64,000 nucleotides of DNA, from the NCBI GenBank assembly GCA_023374045.1, contig CM041779.1, positions 296,184,167-296,248,166 of the forward strand, written 5' to 3'. Below the pieces are notes generated by a model, which had not been told where the DNA came from, ran no database searches, and saw nothing but the letters and a program-made list of their open reading frames with translations. The DNA comes from Limonium bicolor (Eukaryota > Streptophyta > Magnoliopsida > Caryophyllales > Plumbaginaceae). This document shows, piece after piece, positions 21,251 to 35,000 of this stretch. Each line of letters begins with the position of its first letter. Position 1 is the first letter of the stretch. The translations under genes were made by a program, and so were the position numbers.

Positions 21251-24200
21251 TGAAATACCCCTAACCTTAAAAACTTAATTAAATGATCTAATAATGATCT
21301 AAGATGGACTAAACATCTAATCACATTGACTAAGGCCTAAACGTGCCTTAAAAGTCAACTGAGAACAACAGTGGTCAACACAAAGCAAGACTTTGCACCC
21401 TTTGACTGTTTAGGGTAAATAAATACCCAAATGAACTACTTAGGACCTAAAAAATTTTCCTAAGCTTATTAACACATTACTAAACATATTAAAATTGTTG
21501 GACAACACTCTAACACAAAGAACAAGCATTTTCATGCTTCAAGGTCAAGTAGGGCAAAAATATGCTCTAAGGGAACCTTAAAGGTCTAATGACCTCTAAA
21601 TGATATAAAATTGGATACCATGATCAAATATCATGTAAGGAACACAACAAAACAATTCTCAAAGAAAACAGAGCTCAGAAACACCCTGCGACTCAAAATG
21701 TGCACTAAAATTCCTTAAAGCACGTTTTTGTGTAATTGCCTTCTAAATTGGCTTTTAAATGGGCTTAAAGGTTATAATTACCTATAAATATGCTAATATA
21801 TCATATTATAACATATTAGGAATTTAATTCCAGAAATTTACAAATTTTTACAAATTTAATATTAAAATATTAATAAAACCCTAAAAGGGGGCCCGTTTGA
21901 GTCAACGTTGACCAAGAATGGTCAAGAGGTCAAAGTTGACCCCTTGGATTCCATAGATTCGACAGCCACAAGACAGGGGGAGCCTGATTGAACTGAATTA
22001 TTGACAAAAGGAGACTTAGTGGAGTGTTACTTTTCCATTTAATAAGAAATTAATACTTTAACTTACCTTTTCCTTATTTTCTTCATTATTCCTCCCTTAT
22101 CTCTTGTCTCCAACGACTTCTTGCTCCTTCCTTCTGTCCCATCCAAGCTCAAATGCTCCCAATCTCACCATTGTTGAGGTTTGAAGCTATCTAGCAAGGA
22201 AACCAACCTAATTCACCTAAGGTAATGGTTTAAGGCATAAAATAGCTCATTTTCTTCCTTTCTTCAAGGGCTATCTTATGAGCTAACTTCTATACTCTTC
22301 CCATGGCTCAATCTCAGTGTGTGGATGCTAGAGTAAGAGTTCAAATTCGTTGGTAGGGGTTCTTGGAGCTAAGAACACAAAAATCATCCTTTAAGGTAAA
22401 AATGTGCTTTAAGCACATATCTTTTGATTCCCTTCAAATTCGGCTGTGAAACTTTGTTTCTAAGCTTATAATCTTCATCTTAACATACTTATTCAGTTGG
22501 TACATCAAGAGCTTCGAAGTATAACCAGATCCAAGCCTAAAACACCATTTTAGGCATTTTAAACAAGGTAAAGATTAGCCATCTTCTAATCTGAGTTATA
22601 CCAGTTTAAAGCTTGGTTTTAGTAGCTCTTTTAACACTCTTTGCCTACTGTAAAAAAAGGCCGTGACCAACCTTATTTACCTTGGTATTTTGAGGTAAAT
22701 TTTACCTTGAAAATTGACATTAAACACTTCTTATGGTTAGATCTTGCTTGGAGACTAAAGGCCTTAATTGCTGTTTGAAAACATTAAATAATGCTGCTTG
22801 TGGAATTTTATCCTAAGCTGGGCGGGCCAAACAAGGCTTAAACTAGGCAAAAACAAGGTATAAATCACTTAAAACTTCACTTGTGTATAGAATATGTTTT
22901 TAACATATGTATATATATTGTGCCGTGAGTGAATGGTTACTTAAGGTCTTATTTTGACCTTAGGTGGTTAAGAATGGTTTAATAAATTAATATAACTAAT
23001 TTAAAAGCATAATTGTCAATTTAAGACATTATGTGGAAAATTGGTAAATAAAGAATATACGGTAAGGGCCGAGAGTTATAGTACTTTTGGACATTAATGT
23101 GTAATTTATTTATAAGCCAATGTTTGTAATAAGGCCATGTACTTTAGGCCATTTTATTTATGCATTATAAGCTTTTAATTAAGTTTAGGTGCTAAATATG
23201 CATTACCGCATATTATTGGGGTTTTAGTGTAAATAAATAAACTTAGGGGCTATATATTAATAAAGCCAAAAATTGGAAGTTTAAATGAATTATATAAAAT
23301 TATAAGATTATATAAAGTTTTTGGGTGAAATTGCAAATATTGGAAAGTTAGGGGTAATCTATGTAATTACCATGGAAGTAGGGTCAAAATGATGTTTGGA
23401 AGTCAAACATTGACCAAGCAAAAGACTTTGACCAGATTTGATGATTTATTAATTTAATTATCAAATTATACTAAGTTATGTATTAAAATGTAAAATTACA
23501 TAACACATGGGTATATGTGTGATTACCGAAAGTTTTAGGTATGAAATGGTGTTTTATACACCTATGGAGTACTAGGAATTTTTAGGAATTTATTTGGTTA
23601 AGTTGGAGTTAATATGGATTTTATGAGTATAATATATGATATTTTATATCATTGTTACATATAGGTAACATATATGGTGGAAACCGTAAATATTGAAAAT
23701 ATAAGATTAGGAATGATGTTTATAACCTTTTGGTATAGTTTGGTGATTTTTGGAGTTATATATAAGGCTTTATAAAGATATATGTATAATATATGGTTTT
23801 GATGACATAAGGAAACTATGTATTATAAATTGGGGGGATTTGGTAATTATACAAAGTTAGGTGGAAAGAATTTAATTTAACAGACCCTAGGGTCTATTCA
23901 TTCGGTAATTATAAACCTTTAAAACAATAGGTTATAATTATGTTAAGGTTTAAGGATTATAATATAAGGTATATATTATAAGTGTGACAATGGAATATAA
24001 TTTGGGATTGATTTGTAAAATCTGAAAGTATGGTGGAATTTAATGAAACCGAAAATACTATGGTCCATTTGGTAATTTATACAAATTATAACTATAGGTT
24101 ATAATTGTTTTAATGACATAAATGTCATAATATGTGTTATATAACTATAATATAACATTATATAAATGGTGTGGTGGATTTTGTAATAATTAAGAGAGCA

Positions 24201-26565
24201 AGAGTGCTGTTCGGAAATAATGGGAATTTTAGACAAAAAATTATAATATGGTTTTCAATGTTATGAAGGTTATAACATTTGTAATATAAGAAATTTCGTT
24301 AAAAGAGAATGAATATATTATAAGATTTACCATATAATAAATGGTCTCATATACATGTATATAAATAAATATATGTTATGATGTGGAAAAATATAATGTG
24401 GTGCAATAACCATATATGATCATAATTAAAATGATATAGATAAGGAGAGAAGAATTAACAAACATTAGATATGGAAATTCTAATGTTAGGAGTATACATG
24501 GAAAATGAGGATTTATATAATTCAAAGTATTTTTACATATGAATTATACCACATTAAACTTGGAAAAACAAACCTTAGGAAAATAAATACTAAGGTGAGA
24601 TGTATAATAAACGATTAAGATTATACATGCAATATAGTGACAAGCTATATAATATACAAATGTGTATTAAATTACATGCGATAATAGACGTTTAAAGTTA
24701 AGTATATTAATATACTCGACGTAACCACGCAAATAGAAGTATAACGTCTTTCCTAATCCCGAGTCAAACCGAAAACACACAAACGTTATCAGTTAGCAAC
24801 GGGGAATAAACCGGGATGGGTTAGTAACGGTACGGGGTGCCAGAGTGTATTGTTAGTATGAGATGCTGATGTATAGTGTGATGCATATTGATAGATTGTT
24901 AGAGACGACACGAGGAGCATCGGATCTAGCTGGATTATACTCCACCGTAATACTTTCAGGGTGAACGGTATGTTATTTATTTGGCTTGATTGTCTCTGAG
25001 GATTTCCTCAGTTCAGACATTGTGTGAAAATCTGTGATAAGATTGAATGTCTGCTTGTGTGAATTAATATGCTTGAGTTGTGTATTAATGTTGCCTTATT
25101 AATACTGTGGTACGATAACAGTACCGTTCGTATATATGAACATATTATAAAACGAACTAGCGCAAATGATGCTATCTTATATGTGTGATATAAAGAACGT
25201 AAGTAAAAACGTTGTAGCATTAGGATAATAAGATATATACATATATTATCCGAGACTTATATACGGAGCATTGGCCTGTTTAACGCCGCTCTCGTGTTTA
25301 ACACTGGATCCCGAGTCGACATACTCATTATTGGACTAATGACCTTAGTCTGCTGTGTTAAGAAGAATAGTAGAACGATGCGATGGAATAAGTAAGTTTA
25401 TCAAGGGGATGTGGCTCTTGTTGTGAACTGTGATCCTTAACGATACTAGGATACCGTGTGGTAGCCGTAAGTATCTGGATAAATTCCAACGAACTACAGA
25501 TGGTTCGTAGGTCGGAGACTCTACCGCTGGAGTGGCTACTACGTGGGTGACCCGCCATAGATGATGGTTAACTTAGCGACACGTCGTTCTAACGAGACGT
25601 TGTCATTAGACATGACTGAACAATTACGAACGACTATATTAGCTCGTACATTAGGCGGACATTATTCTGGGCTTGCCTGCCAAAGACGAGAATTTATACT
25701 CGTTTATAATTCTTTGTTGTTTTCGACTTGTTGTTCATTGGTTATGCTTGGTGGTTATGTGTGGTATGTTGGTGGATTGGTTGAGGTGAGTCATTGTACT
25801 CATATGTGTGTTGTGAATTGGTTTGATTGAGTCGTTGTACTCTTGTCTGTTTGGTGAACTGCTTTAGTCGAGTCGCTGTGCTCGTGAGTGGATTATTGTG
25901 GATCGTTGTCGAGTGAGTCGCCGTACTCATATTATGAACTATCAAGTGTTTGTTGAAATAGGGTCTTGTACACGTATAAGCGTTGTACGCTTTCAGGGTG
26001 GTGTTTACGATGCGATGTGTGAAGCCGGGGGCTTGTTGTTAATTGAATTTATTGCTATATATATCGTTGCTTTACAGTTTTATATTAAACTACTTGCATG
26101 AAATGATGAATTGCATGCTCTCGACCAATTAACTGAGGGTCTGAGGGGGCATGACGGTCATGTAGTAACATACTCAGCAGGGGCTGATTCCATACCACAA
26201 ACAACCATTTTTGCAGGTATGCAGCTTCCGGTGTCGGCAAAGAGAGGGACGCGCTGGGTAGTTTAATTACAGTTGTTTAAAATATGCACTGTTGCATTTT
26301 GATACGAACTTAGAAAAGTGTATAGGATTGGGATACTTATAATGCTCACTGTGAATGTATTTTATATTGGTTTGGGAAGGTTAGATCTATCTCTTGTTGT
26401 CACTGTGGGAAATTGTTTCGTATTTAAGAATATGTCAGTAAGCACCTCATTACTCGTATGGGCGAGTGAGAACGGTGACACCAGTAGTTCAAGTATTGAG
26501 ATTACCGCTGCGATTATAATGTTAAGTAAGATGATTAGGAGCCGATTAGAGTAGGGTGTGTTACA
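21251..26565 (+). repeat. 5' LTR of the LARD element
   Basis: Starts TGAAATACCCC and ends GGGTGTGTTACA. Extremely AT-rich centre (about 22900-24700), more balanced 3' third. No ORF with a recognisable domain. Confidence 0.92.
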
Positions 26566-26569
26566 AAAG

Positions 26570-26581
26570 TGGTATCAGAGC
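26570..26581 (+). promoter_or_regulatory. Primer binding site for initiator Met-tRNA (LARD)
   Basis: TGGTATCAGAGC, four bases after the LTR end. Confidence 0.92.
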
Positions 26582-29500
26582 GGAGTACCGCTCTGATGAC
26601 AAGAGATAGTAGGATTTTACTAGAGTGAGCATAGGTTTTGGAAATACGAGAAAGTTGTGAGGATACGTGACCTTGCGGGGTTGATGCAATGCTTAAAGCT
26701 TGCACACCATAGTCGTGGAGGCACTTCAATATTAAATGACCAAGACTACGGTTATTAGACCGAGTAAAGGTCTACCCGTCCTCTTGACTTATGTCAGAGA
26801 GAGGTCTGGGTAACAGTACTAAGAAGAGAACACGGCAGCGGAAGGTGGTGAAGGTCCAGCAACCCCAAGTAACGCGAATGGTATGAACCGCTCGCACTCG
26901 ATGGGAGAGCATCCCGGGAAATTTGCAATGGTACCCCACCCGCCGCAGCCCGTATCTCGAGTATACTATCCAGTGAGACAATGAAATGAGAAACACCACG
27001 GAGATAATCTCCTGATCGGAAAGACCCGATGTGGATGCTAAGAAGATTATGTTAAATGTAGAAAATAAGACTTTGTGTTTTTGATGTAGTGTTTAGGACG
27101 GGGGTCCTGGTAATGACGTAATGTCTACCATACGAGGATGAAGTAAGTAATAGACCGAGTTTGAGGAGAAAATTTCATGTAGGACTAATGGGGCTAGCTT
27201 GCTATAAGCAAAGCAACCCTGTCTACATCCAGGAAAGCACTGATTAGTGCGCTTGGGGGAAAGAAAGTGGAAATGACGAGTAATGATTAGTTATGATATA
27301 TTTACGGATGGAATGGATGACCTTATAGAAGTCTCACCCGAAGCGAGTAACTCTATCATGCATACTGAAGTGTTCAAAATGGCCTGATGTGTATGAGGAG
27401 AGATATGAGAGCTGTAGAAACAAGAACTCGCTAAGTTGCTATCATGCAACGCCTCGAGAGGAGAGTAAGACCTTACTACCATGGTAACTTGTGAGAACGA
27501 GTGTGGTGTGAGACTATAAGATTAATTTGAATAAGAACTTTTGACTGGAACAGGACCCGATTAGGGAATAGCACTGCTCACATGACACACCGTACCGGGG
27601 GCTCAGTCTGCATGGTGCACTGGCCACTACAAGTGCCACATTAACCAAAGCATTAAATTTCACCACCTTCTCGCACTTGCTACAGCAAGTGCAGCAACGG
27701 TAAACTAACCCCGAAGGACCGAGTGGTCCAGGTAGTTACCAATAAACACTAAATCTTATGTGAGTCCGTAATGCAATAAAGCAGGACAGAGCCTTCTTAA
27801 GGGCAGGGTACGAACCCTTGGGTTGGAGGTCGATAAAACCTCAGGAAGACCTAGCCGGTCTGACCATTAAACCTGAAAATAATACACCATTGAGTAGAAT
27901 ATTAAAATGGGAGTAAATGAGAATAACAATAATTAGTACCTGCAAGCCTAACCCCAGTGCCGGTATGGACATTAAACGTCAATCATTACCGGTGGGGAGT
28001 GACGGGTCTTCAGGACCAGCATAACCATATTTAGAGAGTGCGCGACACTCGTGGTTAAACCACTACCATTGAACATTGCCAGAGGGCAAGAAGTGAGCTA
28101 TACGAGTCAGGACTTTAGAAAAAATAATTAATAGACAGATGTGAACGTGCAATAAAAGGGCCGATGTTATGCCCGCACCACACACACCGGAGGTGTTGTT
28201 GATCCATTATGTTGCTAGACTCCCGTATGGAGGGCAGTGGATATAAACAAAAAGGTGAAAATTGCCTGATGACGGAAGTTACCGTTACCTCGAAAGAGGA
28301 TGGAAGAAATACGAGTTGAATAAGAGTAAGGACTACACAATGTAGAGCGATGATTAGCGGAACCCACTAAGTTGTGAGTATCCAATTGTGACCTGAGGAG
28401 AAAGTATTCGAACCATTTGGATTAAATTAAATAGAAAGACCAATAATCATTCGACTATCAGAATAAGCATTGAGCCTGAGTATCGTATGGCATAGGCCTA
28501 CGAAAGGATGCCTTTAGTACCACCAAAAATGACCCAAAACTAAGAAAAAAGGTGATGAATCACAAATACTGATTAATAGCAGACTAAAGAGGGACTACCA
28601 TAAGGTAGGGGAAACACGAGGTGTCAACCTTTATCATGGAGTCCGGACTACACCTGAGGGTGTAACCCAATGGATTGGGTGGAGTTCTAGAACTAAAAAC
28701 TCATATCTGAAGGCGTTAACAGCCTAGGAGTGAACGAGAGATAATAAGTAATTACTGATCCCCACTCACAGATACCAGATGACGAGCATGTGAAAACTAG
28801 AATTAGGGCGATAAGTCGCAAACACCTATCTTAGTGAAGGTAAAGGAATTACACATTAAACAAGGAAACCATAGAACCTAATATTAGGGCCATTCCGACA
28901 TCAAAGGTTAAGAATTAGCAGCATAGTTACTTAAACATAAATTACCAGGATTAAGAGTACGATAACCACCGGGTACGAATGCTACGAGTGCACTAAACGA
29001 GACATGGGACGACCGCACTCCTAGGAGCTTGTGGGCCTGACAAAACTCACATTAAGTTAGTTGGGTAAGTAGTAATGTATCAGTATGGTACCCCATGTAG
29101 GTAAATGAGTAGTGTGAGGACCCAGGAGGTAATCAACTCTGTGTCTAAGTCAGTGAATGGGACCCTGACTAGGTAAACCATGTATTGACGAGAGAGATCT
29201 CAGTCAAACTAACAAGGTTAGGAAAAATCAAGGATAGCTTGATAATAAAGTGACATAAGTTGCAACTCCACAGTGGAGGAGTTAGAACATAAGTTTTGGG
29301 GATTTTAGTAAACGAGTAAACCAAGGCCAATTTAATGGTAACAGCAAACTAAACCCGTGAATGAGGAGGGATTGTGGTATCTAAGGAAGTTGTATTAGAG
29401 AAACCTTTGTGATAATAGATGCTACCCAAAAAGGGGGCACAGAAAGAGTTATATCTTGCGCTGAGGGCGCTGCGAGGATGTCGCATTAAACAATAATAAC

Positions 29501-31346
29501 CACGTGCTCAAGCCATAAAACGTTAGTATGTTAGTACCAATTAGGGTTGAACAGAAAATGAATACCAAGCTAAAACGTGTTTACAACAAACGAAGGGCAA
29601 AGCAAGCATTACAAAGAGATACTCTAAGCTGGAGATTAGGTACTCCATGCAAACCGCAATGGCGGATAACCGTCCAATCGACTGGTACATGGTGCGCAAC
29701 AAGCGACCATTATAATAACTGTTAACCGAATTATGCCGATGAGAATCAGAAGGTGGAAGATCAGATAAACAAATGGATTCCTCTAATCGAGAAGAGGGAT
29801 GAACCATATACGTGGATACTAAAATACCAACACACGAGGGATACGAGTTCACACTAGCAAAAACGGACCTACAAGGTACCCAAAGAACGAACTCGTGCCA
29901 GAGGGAAATAACTTGGAGTCATCAGGCGCCAGTAGTTGTGCATATCAGACTCGTCTTGGTATTTTAGAGACAACTATTGCAAGCACTAGGTGCTAGAGCA
30001 TAGCTCGACAACCCTTATACCAAAGGTTAGTTCGGTAGGGTGGCATGAACTCTTGGGAGTATATCATGAGCATGTATAGAATTCAGGAGGACTGAATAGA
30101 ATAGCTAGTTGAAATAATAAGCGTGTGTGACAAACGATACCACACAGCCAAATAATTACTCCATCCCCATAATTATGGAAGACCGTGTACAAAACACCGT
30201 CACAAGGAGTTGCAACCGACATGAAACTACTACCTAAAAGGGGGGTAAAACTAACCCTAAAGTAGTTGGGCATACTGCTTGCGGAGCGAGTGGGCCCATA
30301 TTGCTTAGGTTTGACGTACCTAGCGGTTTGGGAAACAAATGATGGGTTTACATCTCCCGATCAAACTGTATATGAATATACACACACCTAACCGAGATAG
30401 GCAGTATAGCCTGAGGGGCTAAAGCCCGACCATATAAAAAGGGGTAATGAAATATGTAGCACATTAGTGCACGAATAATTCCACTAAAGTGGAACGTCTT
30501 AAACTTATTGTTTCAAGATGATATATTCGTAGATTACGTGGGCGTAATCATTTTTAAGGGGGGTAGAGCGATTTCGCACGCTTAAAATATACCGGATACG
30601 TAGCGCATGGTACACATGCTGCAAACTATTATTGTAAGTAGAGTACAAGTATTATGACTGTGTTATATTACTTGAGGTAATATTATGATGTATTATGTGT
30701 ATGAATATATATATATATATATTTTAGTTCGCATTGTTGTGGCGAATAGGAAAGGGAGAACAGATAGAGTGTTCTTTTTCTATTTCCGATTATTTATGCA
30801 AACGTTGCGAACATTAAACACATAAACGCCTAACTTGTTAGCTCCGGTTGAGAGTTCAAGTAGCTTCGGTGGGAGATGTCAAATAGAAGGAGCAGAAAGC
30901 TCCATCCTATATGATTTGTGACTCGGTATGAAACCGATTATTGGAATACGATGAGTAAGTCGGCATGAGACCGATGTGTAACCTAGTGGAGGTAAAACCT
31001 CTAGGAATTGTATGAATAATTATAAGTCAAGTGAACTTGGTACATGGTTAGGATACATGATCCTATATGCCAATGACTAGATTAATTACACTAGTTGACT
31101 TGTGTACCTATAGGACACAAGGTGGCAAATATCAAGAGGAAACAAGATTAAAAGTGAATAAACAATTGATTGATTGAAATTGACGTGGGAAGTTGAACTT
31201 GATCCTGGTCCGATCAAGCGAAACTGAACACAAATTGAGGTGAGAGATAGTTCAACACTGACGCTGACCACGTCGGGGTTGAATGACTCTCAAAACTTCC
31301 TACAAGTGGACACAGATATGAATAGAAATTGGAATTTAGGGCGTCA

Positions 31347-31545
31347 CTCGAAGAGCCGTGGACCGTGGAGTCCTTCGTCATTAGACCGGTGTGTTTGCGA
31401 GTGACATCACCCAGAGAGCCGTGGACCGTAGAGCCCTTTGTCATTAGACCGGTGTGTCTGTGTGGTGACTAAGGAAATAAGGTGATACTGTCCGAGGAGC
31501 CGTGGACCGCAGTGTCCTTCGTTATTAAACCGGTGTGTCCGCGGG
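31347..31545 (+). repeat. Tandem repeat, three units of about 70 bp, in the LARD interior
   Basis: Three imperfect copies containing GAGCCGTGGACCG, a variable GTCCTTCGTCATTA and GACCGGTGTGT. Confidence 0.85.
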
Positions 31546-31734
31546 TAGTGGACGTTGGTTAGCATGGGGTTGGGGATCGTCAAGTCCTGGTCTTTAAGAC
31601 TGCTTCCCTGTGATTTGTCAACGTTAACTATATGTGCACACATACATGTGGAATGATGTGTGGGTATCCTCGCGAGATACTAACATGTAGATAGGGATGC
31701 GTGGAGTATCCCTTGCAAACACCTTTGAGTACTT

Positions 31735-31835
31735 TATGGGTTTTGCACCTTGTCTAGTGTTGTGTATGATTGAGTTTTGCACCTTGTCTAGTGCTGTGTA
31801 TGATTGAGTTTTACACCTTATTTAGCGCTGTTTAT
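31735..31835 (+). repeat. Tandem repeat, three units of about 37 bp
   Basis: Three copies of the TTTTGCACCTTGTCTAGTG type, each followed by TGTGTATGATTGAG, the last one more diverged. Confidence 0.8.
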
Positions 31836-32020
31836 CAATGAATGTGTCGTGATTATTGACTATATGGAATGAGATTATTGCTGTATCAAATGTAATACAT
31901 ATAGACTAGATCTGAACGTAGTGGGATGTACTCCCTAGTGATGATCTGTCTGTGATTACTTAGTGGAACTGGATTCCTTAGGTGAACTGTTGATGAGTAA
32001 GGACTTCGGGACGAAGCCTT

Positions 32021-32035
32021 TTTAAGGGGGTAGAC
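32021..32035 (+). promoter_or_regulatory. Polypurine tract of the LARD element
   Basis: TTTAAGGGGGTAGAC directly before the second LTR, the expected site for plus-strand priming. Confidence 0.85.
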
Positions 32036-35000
32036 TGAAATACCCCTAACCTTAAAAACTTAATTAATGATCTACTAATGATCTAAGATGGACTAAACAT
32101 CTAATCACATTGACTAAGGCCAAACGTGCCTTAAAAGTCAACTGAGAACAACAGTGGTCAACACAAAGCAAGACTTTGCACCCTTTGACTGTTTAGGGTA
32201 AATAAATACCCAAATGAACTTCTTAGGACCTAAAATTTTTTCCTAAGCTTATTAACACATTACTAAACATATTAAAATTGTTGGACAACACTCCAACACA
32301 AAGAACAAGCATTTTCATGCTTCAAGGTCAAGTAGGGCAAAAATATGCTCTAAGGGAACCTTAAAGGTCTAATGACCTCTAAATGATATAAATTGGATAC
32401 CATGATCAAATATCATGTAAGGAACACAACAAAACAATTCTCAAAGAAAACAGAGCTCAGAAACACCATGCGACTCATAATGTGCACTAAAATTCCTTAA
32501 AGCACGTTTTTGTGTAATTGCCTTCTAAATTGGCTTTTAAATGGGCTTAAAGGTTATAATTACCTATAAATATGCTAATATATCATATTTAACATATTAG
32601 GAATTTAATTCCAGAAATTTAAAAATTTTTACAAATTTAATATTAAAATATTAATAAAACCCTAAAAGGGGGCCGTTTGAGTCAACGTTGACCAAGAATG
32701 GTCAAGAGGTCAAAGTTGACCCCTTGGATTCCATAGATTCGACAGCCACAAGACAGGGGGAGCCTGATTGAACTGAATTATTGACAAAAGGAGACTTAGT
32801 GGAGTGTTACTTTTCCATTTAATAAGAAATTAATACTTTAACTTACCTTTTCCTTATTTTCTTCATTATTCCTCCCTTATCTCTTGTCTCCAACGACTCC
32901 TTGCTCCTTCCTTCTGTCCCAGCCGAGCTCACATGCTCCCAATCTCACCATTGTTGAGCTTTGAAGCTATCTAGCAAGGAAACCAACCTAATTCACCTAA
33001 GGTAATGGTTTAAGGCATAAAATAGCTCATTTTCTTCCTTTCTTCAAGGGCTATCTTATGAGCTAACTTCTATACTCTTCCCATGGCTCAATATCAGTGT
33101 GTGGATGCTAGAGTAAGAGTTCAAAATCGTTGGTAGGGGTTCTTGGAGCTAAGAACACAAAAATCATCCTTTAAGGTAAAAATGTGCTTTAAGCACATAT
33201 CTTTTGATTCCCTTCAAATTCGGCTGTGAAACTTTGTTTCTAAGCTTATAATCTTCATCTTAACATACTTATTCAGTTGGTACATCAAGAGCTTCGAAGT
33301 ATAACCAGATCCAAGCCTAAAACACCATTTTAGGTATTTTAAACAAGGTAAAGATTAGCCATCTTCTAATCTGAGTTATACCACTTTAAAGCTTGGTTTT
33401 AGTATCTCTTTTAACACTCTTTGCCTACTGTAAAAAAGGCCGTGACCAACCTTATTTACCTTGGTATTTTGAGGTAAATTTTACCTTGAAAATTGACATT
33501 AAACACTTCTTATGGTTAGATCTTGCTTGGAGACTAATCATGCCTTAATTGCTGTTTGAAAACATGTAAATAATGCTGTGGAAATTTTATCCTAAGCTGG
33601 GCGTGGCCAAACAAGGCTTAAACTAGGCAAAAACAAGGTATAAATCACTTAAACCTTCACTTGGTATATTAATATGTGTTTATACATATGTATATATTTG
33701 TGCCGTGAGTGAATGGTTAATTAAGGTCTTATTTTGACCTTAGGTGGTTAAGGAATGGTTTAATAAATTTATATAACTAATTAATAAGCATAATTGTCAA
33801 ATTTAAGACATTATGTGGAAAATTGGTAAATAAAGAAAATATATGGTAAGGGCCGAGAGTTTATAGTACTTTTGGACATTTATGTGTAATTTATTTTATA
33901 AGCCAATGTTTGTAATAAGGCCATGTACTTTAGGCCATTTTATTTATGCATTTATAAGCTTTTAATTAAGTTTAGGTGCTAAATATGCATTACCGCATAT
34001 TATTGGGGTTTTAGTGTAAATAAATTAAACTTAGGGGCTATATATTAATAAAGCCGAAAATTGGAAGTTTAAATGAATTTTATAAAATTATAAGATTATA
34101 TAAAGTTTTGGGTAAAATTGCAAATATTGGAAAGTTAGGGGTAATCTATGTAATTACCGTGGAAGTAGGGTCAAAATGATGTTTGGAAGTCAAACATTGA
34201 CCAAGCAAAAGACTTTGACCAGATTTGATGATTTATTAATTTAATTATTAAATTATACTAAGTTATGTATTAAAATGTAAAAATTACATAACACATGGGT
34301 ATATGTGTGATTACCGAAAGTTTTGGGTATGAAATGGTGTTTTATACACCTATGGAGTACTAGGAATTTTTAGGAATTTATTTGGTTAAGTTTGGAGTTA
34401 ATATGGATTTTATGAGTATAATATATGATATTTTATATCATTGTTACATATAGGTAACATATATGGTGGAAACCGTAAATATTGAAAATATAAGATTAGG
34501 AATGATGTTTATAACCTTTTGGTATAGTTTGGTGATTTTTGGAGTTATATATAAGGCTTTATAAAGATATATGTATAATATATGGTTTTTGATGACATAA
34601 GGAAACTATGTATTATAAATTGGGGGGATTTGGTATTATACAAAGTTAGGTGGAAAGAATTTAATTTAAACAGACCCTAGGGTCTGTTCGGTAATTATAA
34701 ACCTTTAAAACAATAGGTTATAATTATGTTAAGGTTTAAGGATTATAATATAAGGTATATATTATAAGTGTGACAATGGAATATAATTTGGGATTGATTT
34801 GTAAAATCTGAAAGTATGGTGGAATTTAATGAAACCGAAAATACTATGGTCCATTTGGTAATTTATAACAAATTATAACTATAGGTTATAATTGTTTTAA
34901 TGACATAAATGTCATAATATGTGTTATATAACTATAATATAACATTATATAAATGGTGTGGTGGATTTTGTAAATAATTAAGAGAGCAAGAGTGCTGTTC

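Larger units (their letters stand above)
26582..32020 (+). other. Interior of the LARD element, no intact gene
   Basis: No frame longer than about 105 codons and no domain that I can support. A short frame at 26793 starts MSERGLGNSTKKRTRQRKVV, which is basic like a gag leader but ends after about 32 codons. Around 28440-29060 there are faint echoes of pol phrasing (for example YRMA near 28480 and GGGCCTGACAAAACTCAC near 29030), too weak to call. A purine tract TTTTTAAGGGGGGTAGAG at about 30547-30564 resembles the end of a pol region. Tandem repeats follow at 31347-31545 and 31735-31835. Confidence 0.6.

Noticed and set aside
25008..26554. Several ORFs of 60-90 codons repeated at 35798-37340
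   Set aside because: They lie in both LTRs of the LARD element, have no domain and differ by frameshifts between the two copies.
28440..29060. Faint reverse-transcriptase-like phrases in the LARD interior
   Set aside because: Only isolated short matches without a continuous frame; could be chance. A profile search of all six frames would decide.
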